A stretch of DNA of 64,000 bases, from assembly GCF_000429465.1 (NCBI RefSeq), contig NZ_AUBX01000001.1, positions 1 through 64,000 on the forward strand. Direction: 5' to 3'. Each line of letters opens with the position of its first letter. Position 1 is the stretch's first letter. Below, piece by piece: positions 28,279 to 37,980 of the stretch. The stretch is from Algoriphagus vanfongensis DSM 17529. Its GTDB lineage: Bacteria > Bacteroidota > Bacteroidia > Cytophagales > Cyclobacteriaceae. The position numbers and the translations under genes are program-made. The notes under the pieces are model-generated. The model did not search any database, was not told the DNA's origin, and saw only the letters and a program-made list of their open reading frames with translations.

Positions 28279-29436
28279 ATGAAAGCAGCAGTATTTCACA
28301 AACCAGGACTCATCCAAGTTGACACGGTCGACGACCCTTCTATTCTTGATCCAAGGGATGTAATTCTCAAAGTAACTGCCACTGCTATCTGCGGGTCGGA
28401 TTTACACATCCTCAGCGGAGCAGTACCTCAAAAAAACAATATGGTCATGGGCCATGAATTTATGGGGATAGTAGAAGAAGTAGGTGCTGCTATAAAAACA
28501 CTTAAAAAAGGAGACAGAGTCGTAGTACCTTTTCCCATATCATGTGGGCACTGTTTTTTTTGCAACAACGGAGCTTCGCCTCATTGTGAAAACTCAAACT
28601 ATGAGCATTATGGCCCAAACGGAGACCTTTTAGATGAAAAAGGTGGAGCACTTTTCGGATATACAGACTTATACGGAGGATATTCCGGTGGTCAAGCGGA
28701 ATATGTGCGAGTTCCCTATGCTGACGTTAGTCCAAGAGTTATATCTGATGACCTGAGTGACGAGCAGGTACTTTTTCTTACGGATATCTTTCCAACAGGA
28801 TGGTCCTCTATTGACTGGGCACAATTGAAAGGAGGAGAAACGGTGGCTATCTTCGGCTCAGGTCCCGTAGGATTAATGGCCCAAAAAGCAGCATGGATTA
28901 ATGGAGCTGCCCGTGTAATTGCTATTGACCCCTTGGAATACCGATTAACTAAAGCTCGAGAAGTAAATAAAGTAGAGACTCTCAATCCGCATAAGGTGGA
29001 TGTAATAGAGGCCCTTCGTGAAATAACCGACGGAAGGGGTGCAGATGTATGTGTTGATGCCGTAGGATTCGAGCCAGAGCGAAATATTATGGACAGGCTA
29101 AAAGCAACTGTCAATATTGAAAAAGGAAGTATGAAAGTCCTTGATGCAGTATTCAAAGCAGTTAGAAGGGGCGGCACAGTTAGTATAATGGGAGTCTATG
29201 GTTCAACTTACGATAACTTTCCCTTGCATAGAATATTCGACAAAGCTATTACCATCAAACAAGGGCAAACCCCTGTACTAAATTATATTGATAAGCTCAT
29301 TGATCTAGTCAAGCAAAATAAAGTACAACTAGATGATATCATTTCCCACACTATCCCGCTAAGTGAAGCTGCCAGAGGGTATGAAATATTTGACAAGAAA
29401 GAAGATGACTGCGTCAAGGTGGTCCTAAAACCATAA
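28279..29436 (+). CDS. Zinc-dependent alcohol dehydrogenase (formaldehyde dehydrogenase-like)
   Basis: A 385-residue medium-chain dehydrogenase. Catalytic zinc ligands are Cys (ICGSDLH) and His/Glu (GHEFMGIVEE). The structural zinc loop is C-x2-C-x2-C-x7-C in CGHCFFCNNGASPHC. The NAD Rossmann motif is FGSGPVGLMA. It resembles the glutathione-independent formaldehyde dehydrogenase-like subgroup with a longer C-terminal insert. An SDR gene follows after 14 bp, so they are co-transcribed. The substrate is unknown. Confidence 0.92.
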   Translation: MKAAVFHKPGLIQVDTVDDPSILDPRDVILKVTATAICGSDLHILSGAVPQKNNMVMGHEFMGIVEEVGAAIKTLKKGDRVVVPFPISCGHCFFCNNGASPHCENSNYEHYGPNGDLLDEKGGALFGYTDLYGGYSGGQAEYVRVPYADVSPRVISDDLSDEQVLFLTDIFPTGWSSIDWAQLKGGETVAIFGSGPVGLMAQKAAWINGAARVIAIDPLEYRLTKAREVNKVETLNPHKVDVIEALREITDGRGADVCVDAVGFEPERNIMDRLKATVNIEKGSMKVLDAVFKAVRRGGTVSIMGVYGSTYDNFPLHRIFDKAITIKQGQTPVLNYIDKLIDLVKQNKVQLDDIISHTIPLSEAARGYEIFDKKEDDCVKVVLKP

Positions 29437-29450
29437 ACTGAACAGATGTT

Positions 29451-30248
29451 ATGAAGAATCCATCCCATTATGCTCTTATTACTGGAGCAACAAGCGGTAT
29501 TGGCTACGAACTTGCCCTTCTGTTTGCCAAACAAAACTATAATCTAATCATCGTCTCCAGAGACTTAGACGAGATGCAAGAAAAAGCAGTGGAATTTAAA
29601 GATTTCGGAATAGATGTCAGAACAATTCAGGCAGATTTATTTGATCCAAAGTCAGCTTTCTTTGTTTGCGAAAATACTGAGGAAATGGGCATCTCGGTCG
29701 AAGTTCTTATAAATGATGCTGGCCAGGGCTTATATGGTGAATTTAAAGACACCGACATCTTAAGAGAGCTGGACATAGTCAACCTTAACATCAGCTCCTT
29801 GATAATACTTACGAAATATTTTATAAAGAAAATGATTTTAAATAAAAATGGTAAAATTCTGAATGTAGCATCTGTGGCGAGCAAAGCACCAGGGCCCTGG
29901 CAATCAGTTTATCATGGTACCAAAGCATTTGTGCTTTCATTTACAGAAGGTATACGACAAGAAGTCAAAGATCATAATGTTACAGTTAGTGCTTTGCTCC
30001 CAGGATTTACAAACACAGATTTCATTCGGAAAGCAGATATGGAAAAGAGCAAAATCTTTCAGGATAAAGATGCGATGGCTGATCCAAAAAAAGTAGCAAA
30101 AGATGGTTTCGAAGCCCTTATGAGCAATGAAGACAAAGTCATATCCGGGCTGAAAAACAAAATAAATATAGCGTTGGGAAACTTGACGCCCGACGATGTA
30201 CTTGCAAAACAAATGGAAAAAAAACAAAGACCTGCAGAAGAGGGATAG
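29451..30248 (+). CDS. Short-chain dehydrogenase/reductase
   Basis: A 265-residue classical SDR. Cofactor motif TGATSGIG near the N-terminus, NDAGQG in place of NNAG, catalytic Ser in VASVASKAPG and the Y-x3-K pair in YHGTKAF. It is of the YqjQ/DltE type. Co-transcribed with the zinc dehydrogenase upstream. The acidic residue expected after beta-2 is not obvious (IIVSRDLDEM), which suggests NADP(H). Confidence 0.92.
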   Translation: MKNPSHYALITGATSGIGYELALLFAKQNYNLIIVSRDLDEMQEKAVEFKDFGIDVRTIQADLFDPKSAFFVCENTEEMGISVEVLINDAGQGLYGEFKDTDILRELDIVNLNISSLIILTKYFIKKMILNKNGKILNVASVASKAPGPWQSVYHGTKAFVLSFTEGIRQEVKDHNVTVSALLPGFTNTDFIRKADMEKSKIFQDKDAMADPKKVAKDGFEALMSNEDKVISGLKNKINIALGNLTPDDVLAKQMEKKQRPAEEG

Positions 30249-30287
30249 TACAATTCGTTGGACATACACATTTCAAAACCAAAAAAC

Positions 30288-30791
30288 ATGGATATCAAAC
30301 ACTTTCTTATCACCCTTCTTTCAGGAGTTGCCGGAACCTTAGCCATGACTTTGATTATGTATTTGTATGCATATATTTTTTAAAAAAAAACCAAAGTCAT
30401 ACACATTTTAGGAAGTATGATATCCGGCGAGGCTAACTACACATCTCCAGAAAAACAAACTTTAGTACTGGGGACTTTAGCTCATTTCGGTGTAGGGATA
30501 ATATTTTCCTTCTCCTATTTCCTATTATGGAACTGGGGGATATTCAGAATCAATTTTGAAGATTCAGTTTTAATTGGCGCAATCAGTGGAGTAGTAGCTA
30601 TAATTGTATGGAAAACATATATCAGCCTCCATTTTAGACCTCCAGTGCCCCCTCATACGCACTATTTTTTCGCACTATTTCTGGCACATATCGTATTTGG
30701 AATAGTAAGTGTAAATGTTTTTCAACTTATCACTGACAATCCAGAGATGTGGTATGAGCTTCAAGATCAGGCCAAAATCATTTCTTTTTAG
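30288..30791 (+). pseudogene. Membrane protein gene split by an in-frame TAA
   Basis: ATG at 30288 opens 31 codons (MDIKHFLITLLSGVAGTLAM...YAYIF) ending at TAA 30381-30383. The same frame then continues without a break as KKTKVIHILGSM into an ORF with ATG at 30417 that runs to 30791. The whole reads as one small protein with about four membrane helices and a single nonsense codon. The TAA sits at the junction of a T run and a run of nine A. Either the gene is inactivated, or the two parts are translated separately (the second as a 124-residue protein), or the stop is read through. A sequencing slip pair is also possible. Confidence 0.6.
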
Positions 30792-31077
30792 AAAGAAACG
30801 TAGACTTGGAATCTCTTATGGATTAAAAAATCAACAAACAAAAGAAGCGCCCCCCCCTTCCTCATCACATCTCAATGCTACTAAGTCATTCGTAGACATT
30901 TAACAAAGAACTTGATTTATTGCAGTAAAGTCTTCAAACCATTTATGTCACCAACTAATTTACATCCAAACTCGAATCAAGATTAAGCCTTGAACCTACT
31001 ATCAAATATCAGTTTTTATTTCAGAGAACTATTTATAGATTGACTTCACATATTCCGGTACATTTTAGTCAAATAGC

Positions 31078-31494
31078 ATGAAAGAGATAAAGTCCATACT
31101 CGTAGTAGATGATGATTTAGATGACCGCAGTTTTTTCGTAGAAGCCATAGGAGAATCAAGTCCGCATACCAAAATAATGCAAGCGGAGGATGGAGAGATT
31201 GCTTTAAAACTCCTAGACACTATATTATTAAACCTACCTGATTTTATATTTCTAGACCTGAACATGCCAAAAAAAAATGGAAAATCCGTCCTTAAAGAAA
31301 TTAAGGGGAATCAATTTCTTCAACATATCCCCGTTTATATATTTTCTACAACATCTGACCCTAAGGATATCCGAGAAAGTATGGAGTTGGGAGCAAAATC
31401 TTTTATCACTAAACCCTTTGCACTTTGTGATTGGATTAAACAAATAAAGTCAATTTTATCACTAAAACACAATAAATATCCTGAAGAAAACTAG
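31078..31494 (+). CDS. Stand-alone response regulator receiver
   Basis: A 138-residue single receiver. Acidic residues near 11-13 (VVDDDLDD), phospho-acceptor Asp60 (IFLDLNMPKKNG), Thr/Ser switch in FSTTSD and Lys in ITKPFAL. No output domain. It is a second Rcp1-like protein, similar in kind to the one at 27168. Confidence 0.92.
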   Translation: MKEIKSILVVDDDLDDRSFFVEAIGESSPHTKIMQAEDGEIALKLLDTILLNLPDFIFLDLNMPKKNGKSVLKEIKGNQFLQHIPVYIFSTTSDPKDIRESMELGAKSFITKPFALCDWIKQIKSILSLKHNKYPEEN

Positions 31495-31658
31495 CATATA
31501 ATTTCCTGAAGAATCCACAAACTATTTTTCTTAAAAGAAGCACTTCTATTTTTAAAACAGCACTCATATCCTGCAAAAAAGTCAGAAACTCTGGCCATTT
31601 CTCTGGCATTATAGTTGATTTTTATCCATGTACTGTAACAATCTTAAACTCAAAAAAA

Positions 31659-32006
31659 ATGGACCTGCTTACTATAGTACTCATCTCATGTGGCATTATA
31701 TCTCTCTTCTTTTTGTTCTTTCTTGCCGAATCAAAAACTACCCATAATATCGAAAAGAAAGGAAGTAAACTTACTCTATGGCACCCACTGAAGAAAGAAG
31801 TAATTGACTTGAACACCGACATTATAGACTGGAATGTGCAACGCATTCACTTGTTGTGGTGGGGTAAACTATATGCCATCAATATTCAACTCAAATCAGG
31901 AAAATGGAAAACGATATATTCCAAGTCACGTCGAGGTAAATTCAACAAACTTACTTCTCATCTCAAAAAAATCGATCAGACAAAGCAATCTCAATCATTA
32001 GCTTAA
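31659..32006 (+). CDS. Hypothetical protein with one N-terminal membrane helix
   Basis: A 115-residue protein. Residues 3-23 are a hydrophobic anchor (LLTIVLISCGIISLFFLFFL). The remainder looks like a small beta-rich domain with Trp-rich strands (LLWWGKLYAINIQLKSGKWKTIYS), reminiscent of PH-like bacterial domains, without firm assignment. Its stop overlaps the end of the convergent flavodoxin-like gene by 4 bp. Confidence 0.55.
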   Translation: MDLLTIVLISCGIISLFFLFFLAESKTTHNIEKKGSKLTLWHPLKKEVIDLNTDIIDWNVQRIHLLWWGKLYAINIQLKSGKWKTIYSKSRRGKFNKLTSHLKKIDQTKQSQSLA

Positions 32007-32728
32007 GGATTAATAAATTCCCACCGCATACCATTCTCCCAATCTGTTGCGGAATTACCATATTTAGGAAACCCGTTATTTACCTTAAGTATACTGGCTA
32101 GATGTAATAGATTATAGGTCATAAATGTAATATTCCTATTTGTAAAATCAGAATTATAGCCCATCGGAGGATCTATGGCTTTACCCTGATAAGTCGTATC
32201 ACCATAGCTTGGACCAGGCCCCACTTCACCAATCCATCCACAATCTGCTTGAGGAGGAATTGTAAAGCCAAGATGTTGAAAAGAATATAGAATTCCACGA
32301 GAACAGTGTTTGATTCCATCTTCGTTACCGGTAATAATGCATCCGCCTACTTTTCCGTAAAAAATAAATTGACCTTTTGAATTGGTTTTACCACTCATAG
32401 AATCAAGCCGTTCAATCAGTTTTTTGGCGATTGAAGAAATATCACCTAGCCATATCGGTGAAGTAAGTACTACTATATCCGCTAATAGGATGCGTTCAAA
32501 CAAACTTGGCCATTCATCTTTCTCCCAACCATGATCAGTCATGTCAGGATACATACCTGGAGGCACATCGTGGTCTACTAGGCGAATTTCATCAACCTCA
32601 ACCCCTTCTCTTTTCATGATACCTTTAGATAGATCAGCTAATGTTGAGGTATGGCTCAGTCGAGGAGACTTTTTCAATGTACAGTTAATGAATACTGCTC
32701 TTATATCTTTGAATTCATGTAATTTCAT
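32003..32728 (-). CDS. Flavodoxin-like NAD(P)H-dependent oxidoreductase
   Basis: A 241-residue flavodoxin-fold protein of the NADPH-dependent FMN reductase type. After the first strand (IRAVFINCTLKKSPRLSHTSTL) come the phosphate-binding Ser/Thr loop and LADIVVLTSPIWLGDISSIAKKLIERLD, the characteristic flavin-contacting segment. The ATG at 32728 is chosen over an upstream TTG. DUF421 lies 42 bp upstream on the same strand, so they may be one operon. Confidence 0.85.
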   Translation of the reverse strand: MKLHEFKDIRAVFINCTLKKSPRLSHTSTLADLSKGIMKREGVEVDEIRLVDHDVPPGMYPDMTDHGWEKDEWPSLFERILLADIVVLTSPIWLGDISSIAKKLIERLDSMSGKTNSKGQFIFYGKVGGCIITGNEDGIKHCSRGILYSFQHLGFTIPPQADCGWIGEVGPGPSYGDTTYQGKAIDPPMGYNSDFTNRNITFMTYNLLHLASILKVNNGFPKYGNSATDWENGMRWEFINP

Positions 32729-32770
32729 CTTATGACTGTTTAAAATATCTACATTAATAAACAAAATAAC

Positions 32771-33304
32771 CTAGTTCGTTTTTTCCTTTGAATTCAAAAG
32801 TGTGGTTACAGCATCCACTTCACCTTTCCGATAATTTTCAATAATTGAGAGATCACCTGTGCTTTCTAGTACTATAAGGGACACCTGGTCCAAAGACGAG
32901 AACCCCTTGAGTCTACACACGTTAAAAACCTCCTCTTTAGAAAGCCTTTGCTTATCCATTTCCTGATCCAAAAATTTTCCCCGGTAAAAAACAATTACAG
33001 GTTTATCAGCAATAATAGATCTAAAGCCTTTTATTCTTACCGAAAGAAATGTAAATAAAAACTGCATAAAAATAAAAAGGGAAAAGGCTACCACACCATC
33101 CACAAGTGTTATGTTTTTATTTAATGATATTGAAGCCAAACATGATCCTAGAGCGATAGTAACAACGAAGTCAAATGCGTTCATTTTAGACAATGTGCGC
33201 TTACCGGATATTCTTAGCAAAAAAACCATTACTAGGTATCCTAACACAGTTAATACCACAGTTCGGAATGTACTTTCCCAATTTTCAAATATTATTTTCT
33301 CCAT
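32771..33304 (-). CDS. DUF421 (YetF-like) membrane protein
   Basis: A 177-residue protein. Three N-terminal membrane helices (about 14-32, 45-62, 65-85) contain the family motifs RISGKRTLSKMNAFDFVVTIALGS. A soluble domain follows (KPVIVFYRGKFLDQEMDKQRLSKEEVFNVCRLKG). Bacillus relatives act in the spore/membrane envelope; the biochemical role is unknown. The start is placed at the ATG at 33304 because the longer frame starts at TTG. Confidence 0.9.
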   Translation of the reverse strand: MEKIIFENWESTFRTVVLTVLGYLVMVFLLRISGKRTLSKMNAFDFVVTIALGSCLASISLNKNITLVDGVVAFSLFIFMQFLFTFLSVRIKGFRSIIADKPVIVFYRGKFLDQEMDKQRLSKEEVFNVCRLKGFSSLDQVSLIVLESTGDLSIIENYRKGEVDAVTTLLNSKEKTN

Positions 33305-33675
33305 TTTCAAAATAGGTTTAGAACAATATACTAATCAACATCTCTGCCAAAACCAGATCAGAGTACAGTTAAGTGAAATCAATAATTTCATCTTCTATTC
33401 TATAGTTGTAATCAATTTCCAAGTAAGCGTATATTAAATTCATGAACGACCAATACTATAATAAGAGTACCTGACCGACATCTCAAAGTAAGAAGTAAGG
33501 TTACTCATTCGACTAAGATTTTCCACCTTTCATTTTGATTCCCGAGATATGGTTTGAATTTCAATTTTGTAACCAATGCTAGCACTTTCATCCAACTCAT
33601 TTTCTAAATAGGCCAGTTTCGGAGAGATAGCTTAGGTTTAGCCAAAAGTTTCAACAACCAAAAAATAACAAGACC
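33305..33675. other. Divergent gap, nothing recognised
   Basis: About 370 bp between DUF421 and a small plus-strand gene. No feature beyond presumed promoters. Confidence 0.35.
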
Positions 33676-33954
33676 ATGGCAAACTCAACACTTCAATTAA
33701 TTCATGAAACTCTGCTTGCTGTTCCTGGAATGAATGACCCTGTCAAGATTGATTTCAAAATCCCTCGGAAGACTGTCCTTCTATTGGCGGAGGTCATCTC
33801 CAGAGGAATGAATCAAAAAACCGATTTGGAAAACGGACTTCTCCAAATTTCAAAAGAATCTGCAGAAGAGCTAAGCACCATTATCCAAGACAGCTTAGAA
33901 AAGGCTGGTCTCACAGAGCTTAATCAAAGACTTAAGAAACTACAAACCAACTAA
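33676..33954 (+). CDS. Small helical hypothetical protein
   Basis: A 92-residue, largely helical protein (PRKTVLLLAEVISRGM, EELSTIIQDSLEKAGL) starting with ATG after an A-rich leader. No Cys, no signal and no recognised family. Codon use resembles its neighbours, so it is probably expressed. Confidence 0.6.
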   Translation: MANSTLQLIHETLLAVPGMNDPVKIDFKIPRKTVLLLAEVISRGMNQKTDLENGLLQISKESAEELSTIIQDSLEKAGLTELNQRLKKLQTN

Positions 33955-34472
33955 CCACAATTTTTTCATGACTGCCACATTTCCTCAAATTTCCGGATGA
34001 ATGAAAGAGATTTTGGGGAGATGGCAGTTTTTATACTTCAAAGCTCCTCAGTCTCACAAGAAAGAAAAAAGGGCTCAGAAGCTCAAACTGTGCATTCAAT
34101 CCTAAAAACTATCACCCAATCTATCAAACAATTCAGTTTGGTAACCAAAACAAAAAGCCCAAATCAGTAAAACTGTCTAATAACAGCTTCAAATTCCACC
34201 TTGTCCTGAATCCATTCATCGACACATGATTACCATTCGTCTATAGGTTAATTCTGCTGAGCTTAAAAACCAATTTTTTTCCCTTTTTAAAAATGACATT
34301 TGGTTGTAGAGGCAAAAGGTCAATTATTGAAGTTTTTTTGCCAGGTAGTTTGCAGTAATAATACAGACTAAGCAATCTATACAAAGCATTAGTCACTGAG
34401 GCGAGGAGCAGAGAAAGTTGTTAAATCACCCCAGGCTTGCCCCATCAAATCAACAACTCAAAAGTTCATCGT
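33955..34472. other. Intergenic gap, nothing recognised
   Basis: 518 bp preceding the ATPase-like/Hpt pair. No ORF, terminator or repeat noticed. Confidence 0.35.
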
Positions 34473-34883
34473 ATGCCTAAGCCAACAGATCTGATCATCA
34501 CCAAGTATGAGGCTCATGAACTAGATCAAATAATTGACAGCTATGATTTGATCAAAGGGATTATTGATGGGTTTGAGGGGCAGGCCAATTTTAAACTTGA
34601 CAATACCCTACCCTTGATCAAAGGCGATTCACAGGAGCTCAGGCAAATTTTCCATGATTTCATCAGGCGAATATTCGATTTCCCCAAAGCGTCAAATCAA
34701 GAGATCCATATAGTTCACATTAAAAATCCAAAATCCTGGACTTTTGCACTTATACTAAAGAGTGCACTCCAAGGAAAGCTGGGAAACACACCGGATAACT
34801 TGATTGAGACAATAAGTGAATTGACTCTAGTCATTTCAAAAAAACCAATTTATAATCCCAAAGACCTAATAGTTCCTGTTTGA
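34473..34883 (+). CDS. Degenerate histidine-kinase ATPase-like fragment
   Basis: A 136-residue protein starting at the ATG at 34473 (a longer frame starts at TTG). The middle resembles the first half of a HATPase_c domain: LPLIKGDSQELRQIFHDFIRRIFDF aligns in style with the kinase N box 'LP-x-V-x-GD...L-x-Q-x-x-x-NLI-x-NA', but the Mg-binding Asn is missing (HDF/RRI) and no G1/G2 boxes follow. It cannot be an active kinase as it stands. It precedes an Hpt gene by 10 bp. It may be a phosphotransfer scaffold or a decayed kinase. Confidence 0.5.
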   Translation: MPKPTDLIITKYEAHELDQIIDSYDLIKGIIDGFEGQANFKLDNTLPLIKGDSQELRQIFHDFIRRIFDFPKASNQEIHIVHIKNPKSWTFALILKSALQGKLGNTPDNLIETISELTLVISKKPIYNPKDLIVPV

Positions 34884-34893
34884 AAATTCAATT

Positions 34894-35217
34894 ATGGAGA
34901 CTCCTTCATTAAGATATCTAAAAGAATTGTCTAGTGGCAATAAAAATTTCGAATTAAAAATCTTTAAACTCTTACTCGATGAGCTCCAGAAAGAATATAC
35001 CGAATATCAAACTGCTATAAGTGATAAAAAATATTATTTGGCATCAGAGATTGTTCACAAGATGATGCACAAAATTGCATTTTTTCAGATGAGGAAGTCC
35101 CTACTTTTAGCAGAGAAACATGAATTAGCACTGATGTCCGGCACCCTAAAATATCAATCGGAATTTCAGGAGACCATATGCAATATTCTTAAACTCACTC
35201 CTGAACAGGATGATTAG
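34894..35217 (+). CDS. Hpt (histidine phosphotransfer) domain protein
   Basis: A 107-residue helical protein matching the Hpt fold. Paired helices begin YLKELSSGNKNFELKIFKLLLDEL, and the likely phospho-histidine is in the helix SEIVHKMMHKIAFFQM (consensus A-H-x-L-K-x-x). It is encoded 10 bp after the ATPase-like fragment. With the lone receivers at 27168 and 31078 it could form a phosphorelay. Confidence 0.75.
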   Translation: METPSLRYLKELSSGNKNFELKIFKLLLDELQKEYTEYQTAISDKKYYLASEIVHKMMHKIAFFQMRKSLLLAEKHELALMSGTLKYQSEFQETICNILKLTPEQDD

Positions 35218-35990
35218 ATTTGAATGGCATTTAATCAATGTCGACAAAAGTCAGTCAAGAGCAGTTTTATATAACTAAGAGAAAGAACTCTAAATTAAAG
35301 TTCAGGTGTGCAATTAACACATTATATATTTTTAGCAAGCACACCAAAAATCAACACAGTGTATAAAGTTAAAAATCTAGTTGTTTTTAAATTGTTAATC
35401 AGCATTCCGACAAAGAACGATATATATTCCTGAAAGCGATCATTGATTTTTGCAAGGGGCAGATTACCGGTTGGTCAATATCAATCCGCCGTAGGATGGA
35501 CTAGTTCTCTTTGAGCAGTTAGCAGACTATCCTTGGTTAAAGTGTGGTATGAAGTAGAATTTACATCCATCTCCTGAAGTGTGAAGACATGGATTCTGAG
35601 CTAGCCCTATACTCTTAAAAATTAAAGAAAATCTATCCTAGCAATTGGGGGATTCTCAAAAATCCCCGTCACACTAACAAACATATAACCTTCATGCCTA
35701 GGCCCTTACGGCTATGCTTATTTTCCAATCCTATTGGAGGTGATCAAAAAAAAAGTTACTTTTCTTGCCGGATCAGAAAATGACATTCATTTTTCAAAAT
35801 CATTTTCAAAGTTCTGCTCTTACCGGAATCCCGCAATTCCTTTCAAATCTAAGTCAGAACTGCTCTTTAAGCTTTCATCATTTTTATTAGATGAAGGAAC
35901 TTAGAAATTGAATCGTTTTCATCCGACAGATACTGCTTTTGTGTTAAGCAGTGCTTAAATGCGATTTTCTTTTAACCTAAATTCTTTCAT
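35218..35990. other. Long intergenic gap with a short hairpin
   Basis: 773 bp. A small GC hairpin GGGGATT/AATCCCC lies near 35647-35668. A segment with AAAAAAAAAGTTACTTTTC (about 35750) resembles A/T-rich repeats seen between Bacteroidota genes. No ORF. Confidence 0.35.
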
Positions 35991-37958
35991 ATGCCAGGAC
36001 CCGCCGTTCATTATTTAATTGGGCAACTGTTGTCAAACTCAAGCAAAGTTTATCAGCCGTATGCCGGATTTAACCCATCCTATTACTTAGATGAGTCTAC
36101 AAGGTCAATTCTAAAAGAGTTTCCAGATTATTTATCTGTAGGAACTCTGGGACCGGATTTCCTTTTCTTCAATACCAAAGATTGGCCCGGAGGAGAACAT
36201 CTCCCCGTAAGGTTGATGGTCAAAGCAGCCAAAACACTGGCTTCTCTTGAACATGAAATCGAAAAAAGCTACCCTCTTCTTGTTGAAATTCACGAATTAA
36301 AAAAAGAGCTTGAAGAGGAAGTGGGAGAAGCTGTTGACGACATCGTCGAAAGTTCGCCTACACTTTCAGCAATTAGATTACTATTTCGGGATCTCAATGC
36401 GATCATGGAGCTGATCAGTGCCATCATCAGTAACGGGATGAAAGATTTAGTAACCTCAAACATTGACATATTTGGTCTTTTGACGCATCCTATTCAAGAT
36501 TGTGACCCCAAAGAAGATTGGTGGTGGTTTGATATTCTCCACTATCGCAAAAGCGGCGAGTTTGCTAAATTCCTGATTGACCAAAGCAAAAGCAACCCCA
36601 GTCATTTGGCATATTCGATTGGATATATGAGCCATTTAACTGCAGATACAGTTGGACACCCCTATGTCAACACCTTGGTCAGAGGCCCATATCGTAATCA
36701 TAGCCAGCGACACAAAGTCGTCGAGAATTTTCAGGATGTATCTGCTTATGCGCGTTTTAAAAGCTCTTTGGGATTGGGAGATAAAGAGTTTGTCTCAGGA
36801 GATTTACATGAAAAATTTCTTTTCAGGGACGGGAGAAGATCAGTCTTTACCGGAGAAGTTTTAAAAGAAACAGAATCATTGATTGACGGCCTGACCCCTG
36901 GCTTTGCAGATATTGGTATGCCAGAAGAGTTGGCAGCCTTATTCTCAAGGGCAACTGAAGAAGTGTACACTACCTCGGGAAAACATTTGTTCGGAGGAGG
37001 AATGAAGCCCGAAGAAGTAGATTCTGCCTACAGACTATGGTATGCCTGGTTTAAAAGTACTACTTCTGAAACGGTTCTGCCAAAGCAACTACCGGAGCTT
37101 CCTCCCCTATCAGAAGAATTACGGGAAGCCTGGAACCGATTTAGAGATAGGGTAAATAATGCATTGAATGAACTTGGCAATGCTATAGAAGATTTGTTTA
37201 CCGGCAATCCAGGAAGCAGCTTCAGCTGGGAAAATGTAATCAACTTCTTCAAAAAAATCGGTCGCGTTATCAAAGCCGCAGTGGCAGCTGCAGTAGCTAT
37301 GGGCTCAGTAGCCGAAGAAATAATAGCTACAATCACATCGCATACAGCACATTTTATCCTCGACCAGATATACCAGGCACTATATACAGCCTATGATTAT
37401 TTCAGATTGTCTGTCGCTCTGAATGGATTTGCATTTCCATTTGAAAGTCACCTCAATGATTATAAAGTTCAGCATATGCTAAACCCAATATTGAGTGATA
37501 GTAACAATAACCGGGTAAGCCCAAGCTGGCCATATCCTGTTCAGAAGTTAAAAGTGAGTGATGGTATTTTTCGGTTTGCACCTCAAGAAGCTCATCTGGT
37601 TTACCCTGTGACCGACCCGGAGTTCAATCAAGTACCTGTGGGCCCTGACTCATATACTAATCAGAGTCATGACTATTTCATCAACAAGCCTATCCACATG
37701 GACAACTCTGTAGCGTCCAACTTGGGCAATGCCAGCTATATGGCTGCAAACCCGGACATAATGAAACAAGAAACGCTCGGAAATGCATTGGATCTAACTG
37801 CATTTTATTGGAATGCAGTGAAAAGTGGACAAAAGCTACCAGACTTAAATCTTGATGGCGACAGAGGCATGGCTCATCCTAGTTGGGAAATAGAGAATTG
37901 CCAACCAGAAATGGGTACCACCGCATCAAAACCAATCATCGAATCTTACACTGATTGA
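35991..37958 (+). CDS. Zinc-dependent phospholipase C family protein
   Basis: A 655-residue protein whose first about 250 residues match the bacterial zinc-dependent phospholipase C/S1-P1-like fold. The N-terminus PGPAVHYLIGQ places a metal-binding His next to the start, DFLFF follows, and YMSHLTADTVGHPYVN supplies the His-Asp-His ligands. There is no signal peptide, so the start at MPGPAVH appears genuine and the protein is cytosolic or exported by another route. Residues about 400-470 contain an Ala/Val-rich possibly membrane-active segment (VIKAAVAAAVAMGSVAEEIIATI). The next gene follows after 22 bp, so they are an operon. Confidence 0.78.
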   Translation: MPGPAVHYLIGQLLSNSSKVYQPYAGFNPSYYLDESTRSILKEFPDYLSVGTLGPDFLFFNTKDWPGGEHLPVRLMVKAAKTLASLEHEIEKSYPLLVEIHELKKELEEEVGEAVDDIVESSPTLSAIRLLFRDLNAIMELISAIISNGMKDLVTSNIDIFGLLTHPIQDCDPKEDWWWFDILHYRKSGEFAKFLIDQSKSNPSHLAYSIGYMSHLTADTVGHPYVNTLVRGPYRNHSQRHKVVENFQDVSAYARFKSSLGLGDKEFVSGDLHEKFLFRDGRRSVFTGEVLKETESLIDGLTPGFADIGMPEELAALFSRATEEVYTTSGKHLFGGGMKPEEVDSAYRLWYAWFKSTTSETVLPKQLPELPPLSEELREAWNRFRDRVNNALNELGNAIEDLFTGNPGSSFSWENVINFFKKIGRVIKAAVAAAVAMGSVAEEIIATITSHTAHFILDQIYQALYTAYDYFRLSVALNGFAFPFESHLNDYKVQHMLNPILSDSNNNRVSPSWPYPVQKLKVSDGIFRFAPQEAHLVYPVTDPEFNQVPVGPDSYTNQSHDYFINKPIHMDNSVASNLGNASYMAANPDIMKQETLGNALDLTAFYWNAVKSGQKLPDLNLDGDRGMAHPSWEIENCQPEMGTTASKPIIESYTD

Positions 37959-37980
37959 TCATTTTTAGAATTCAAATACA

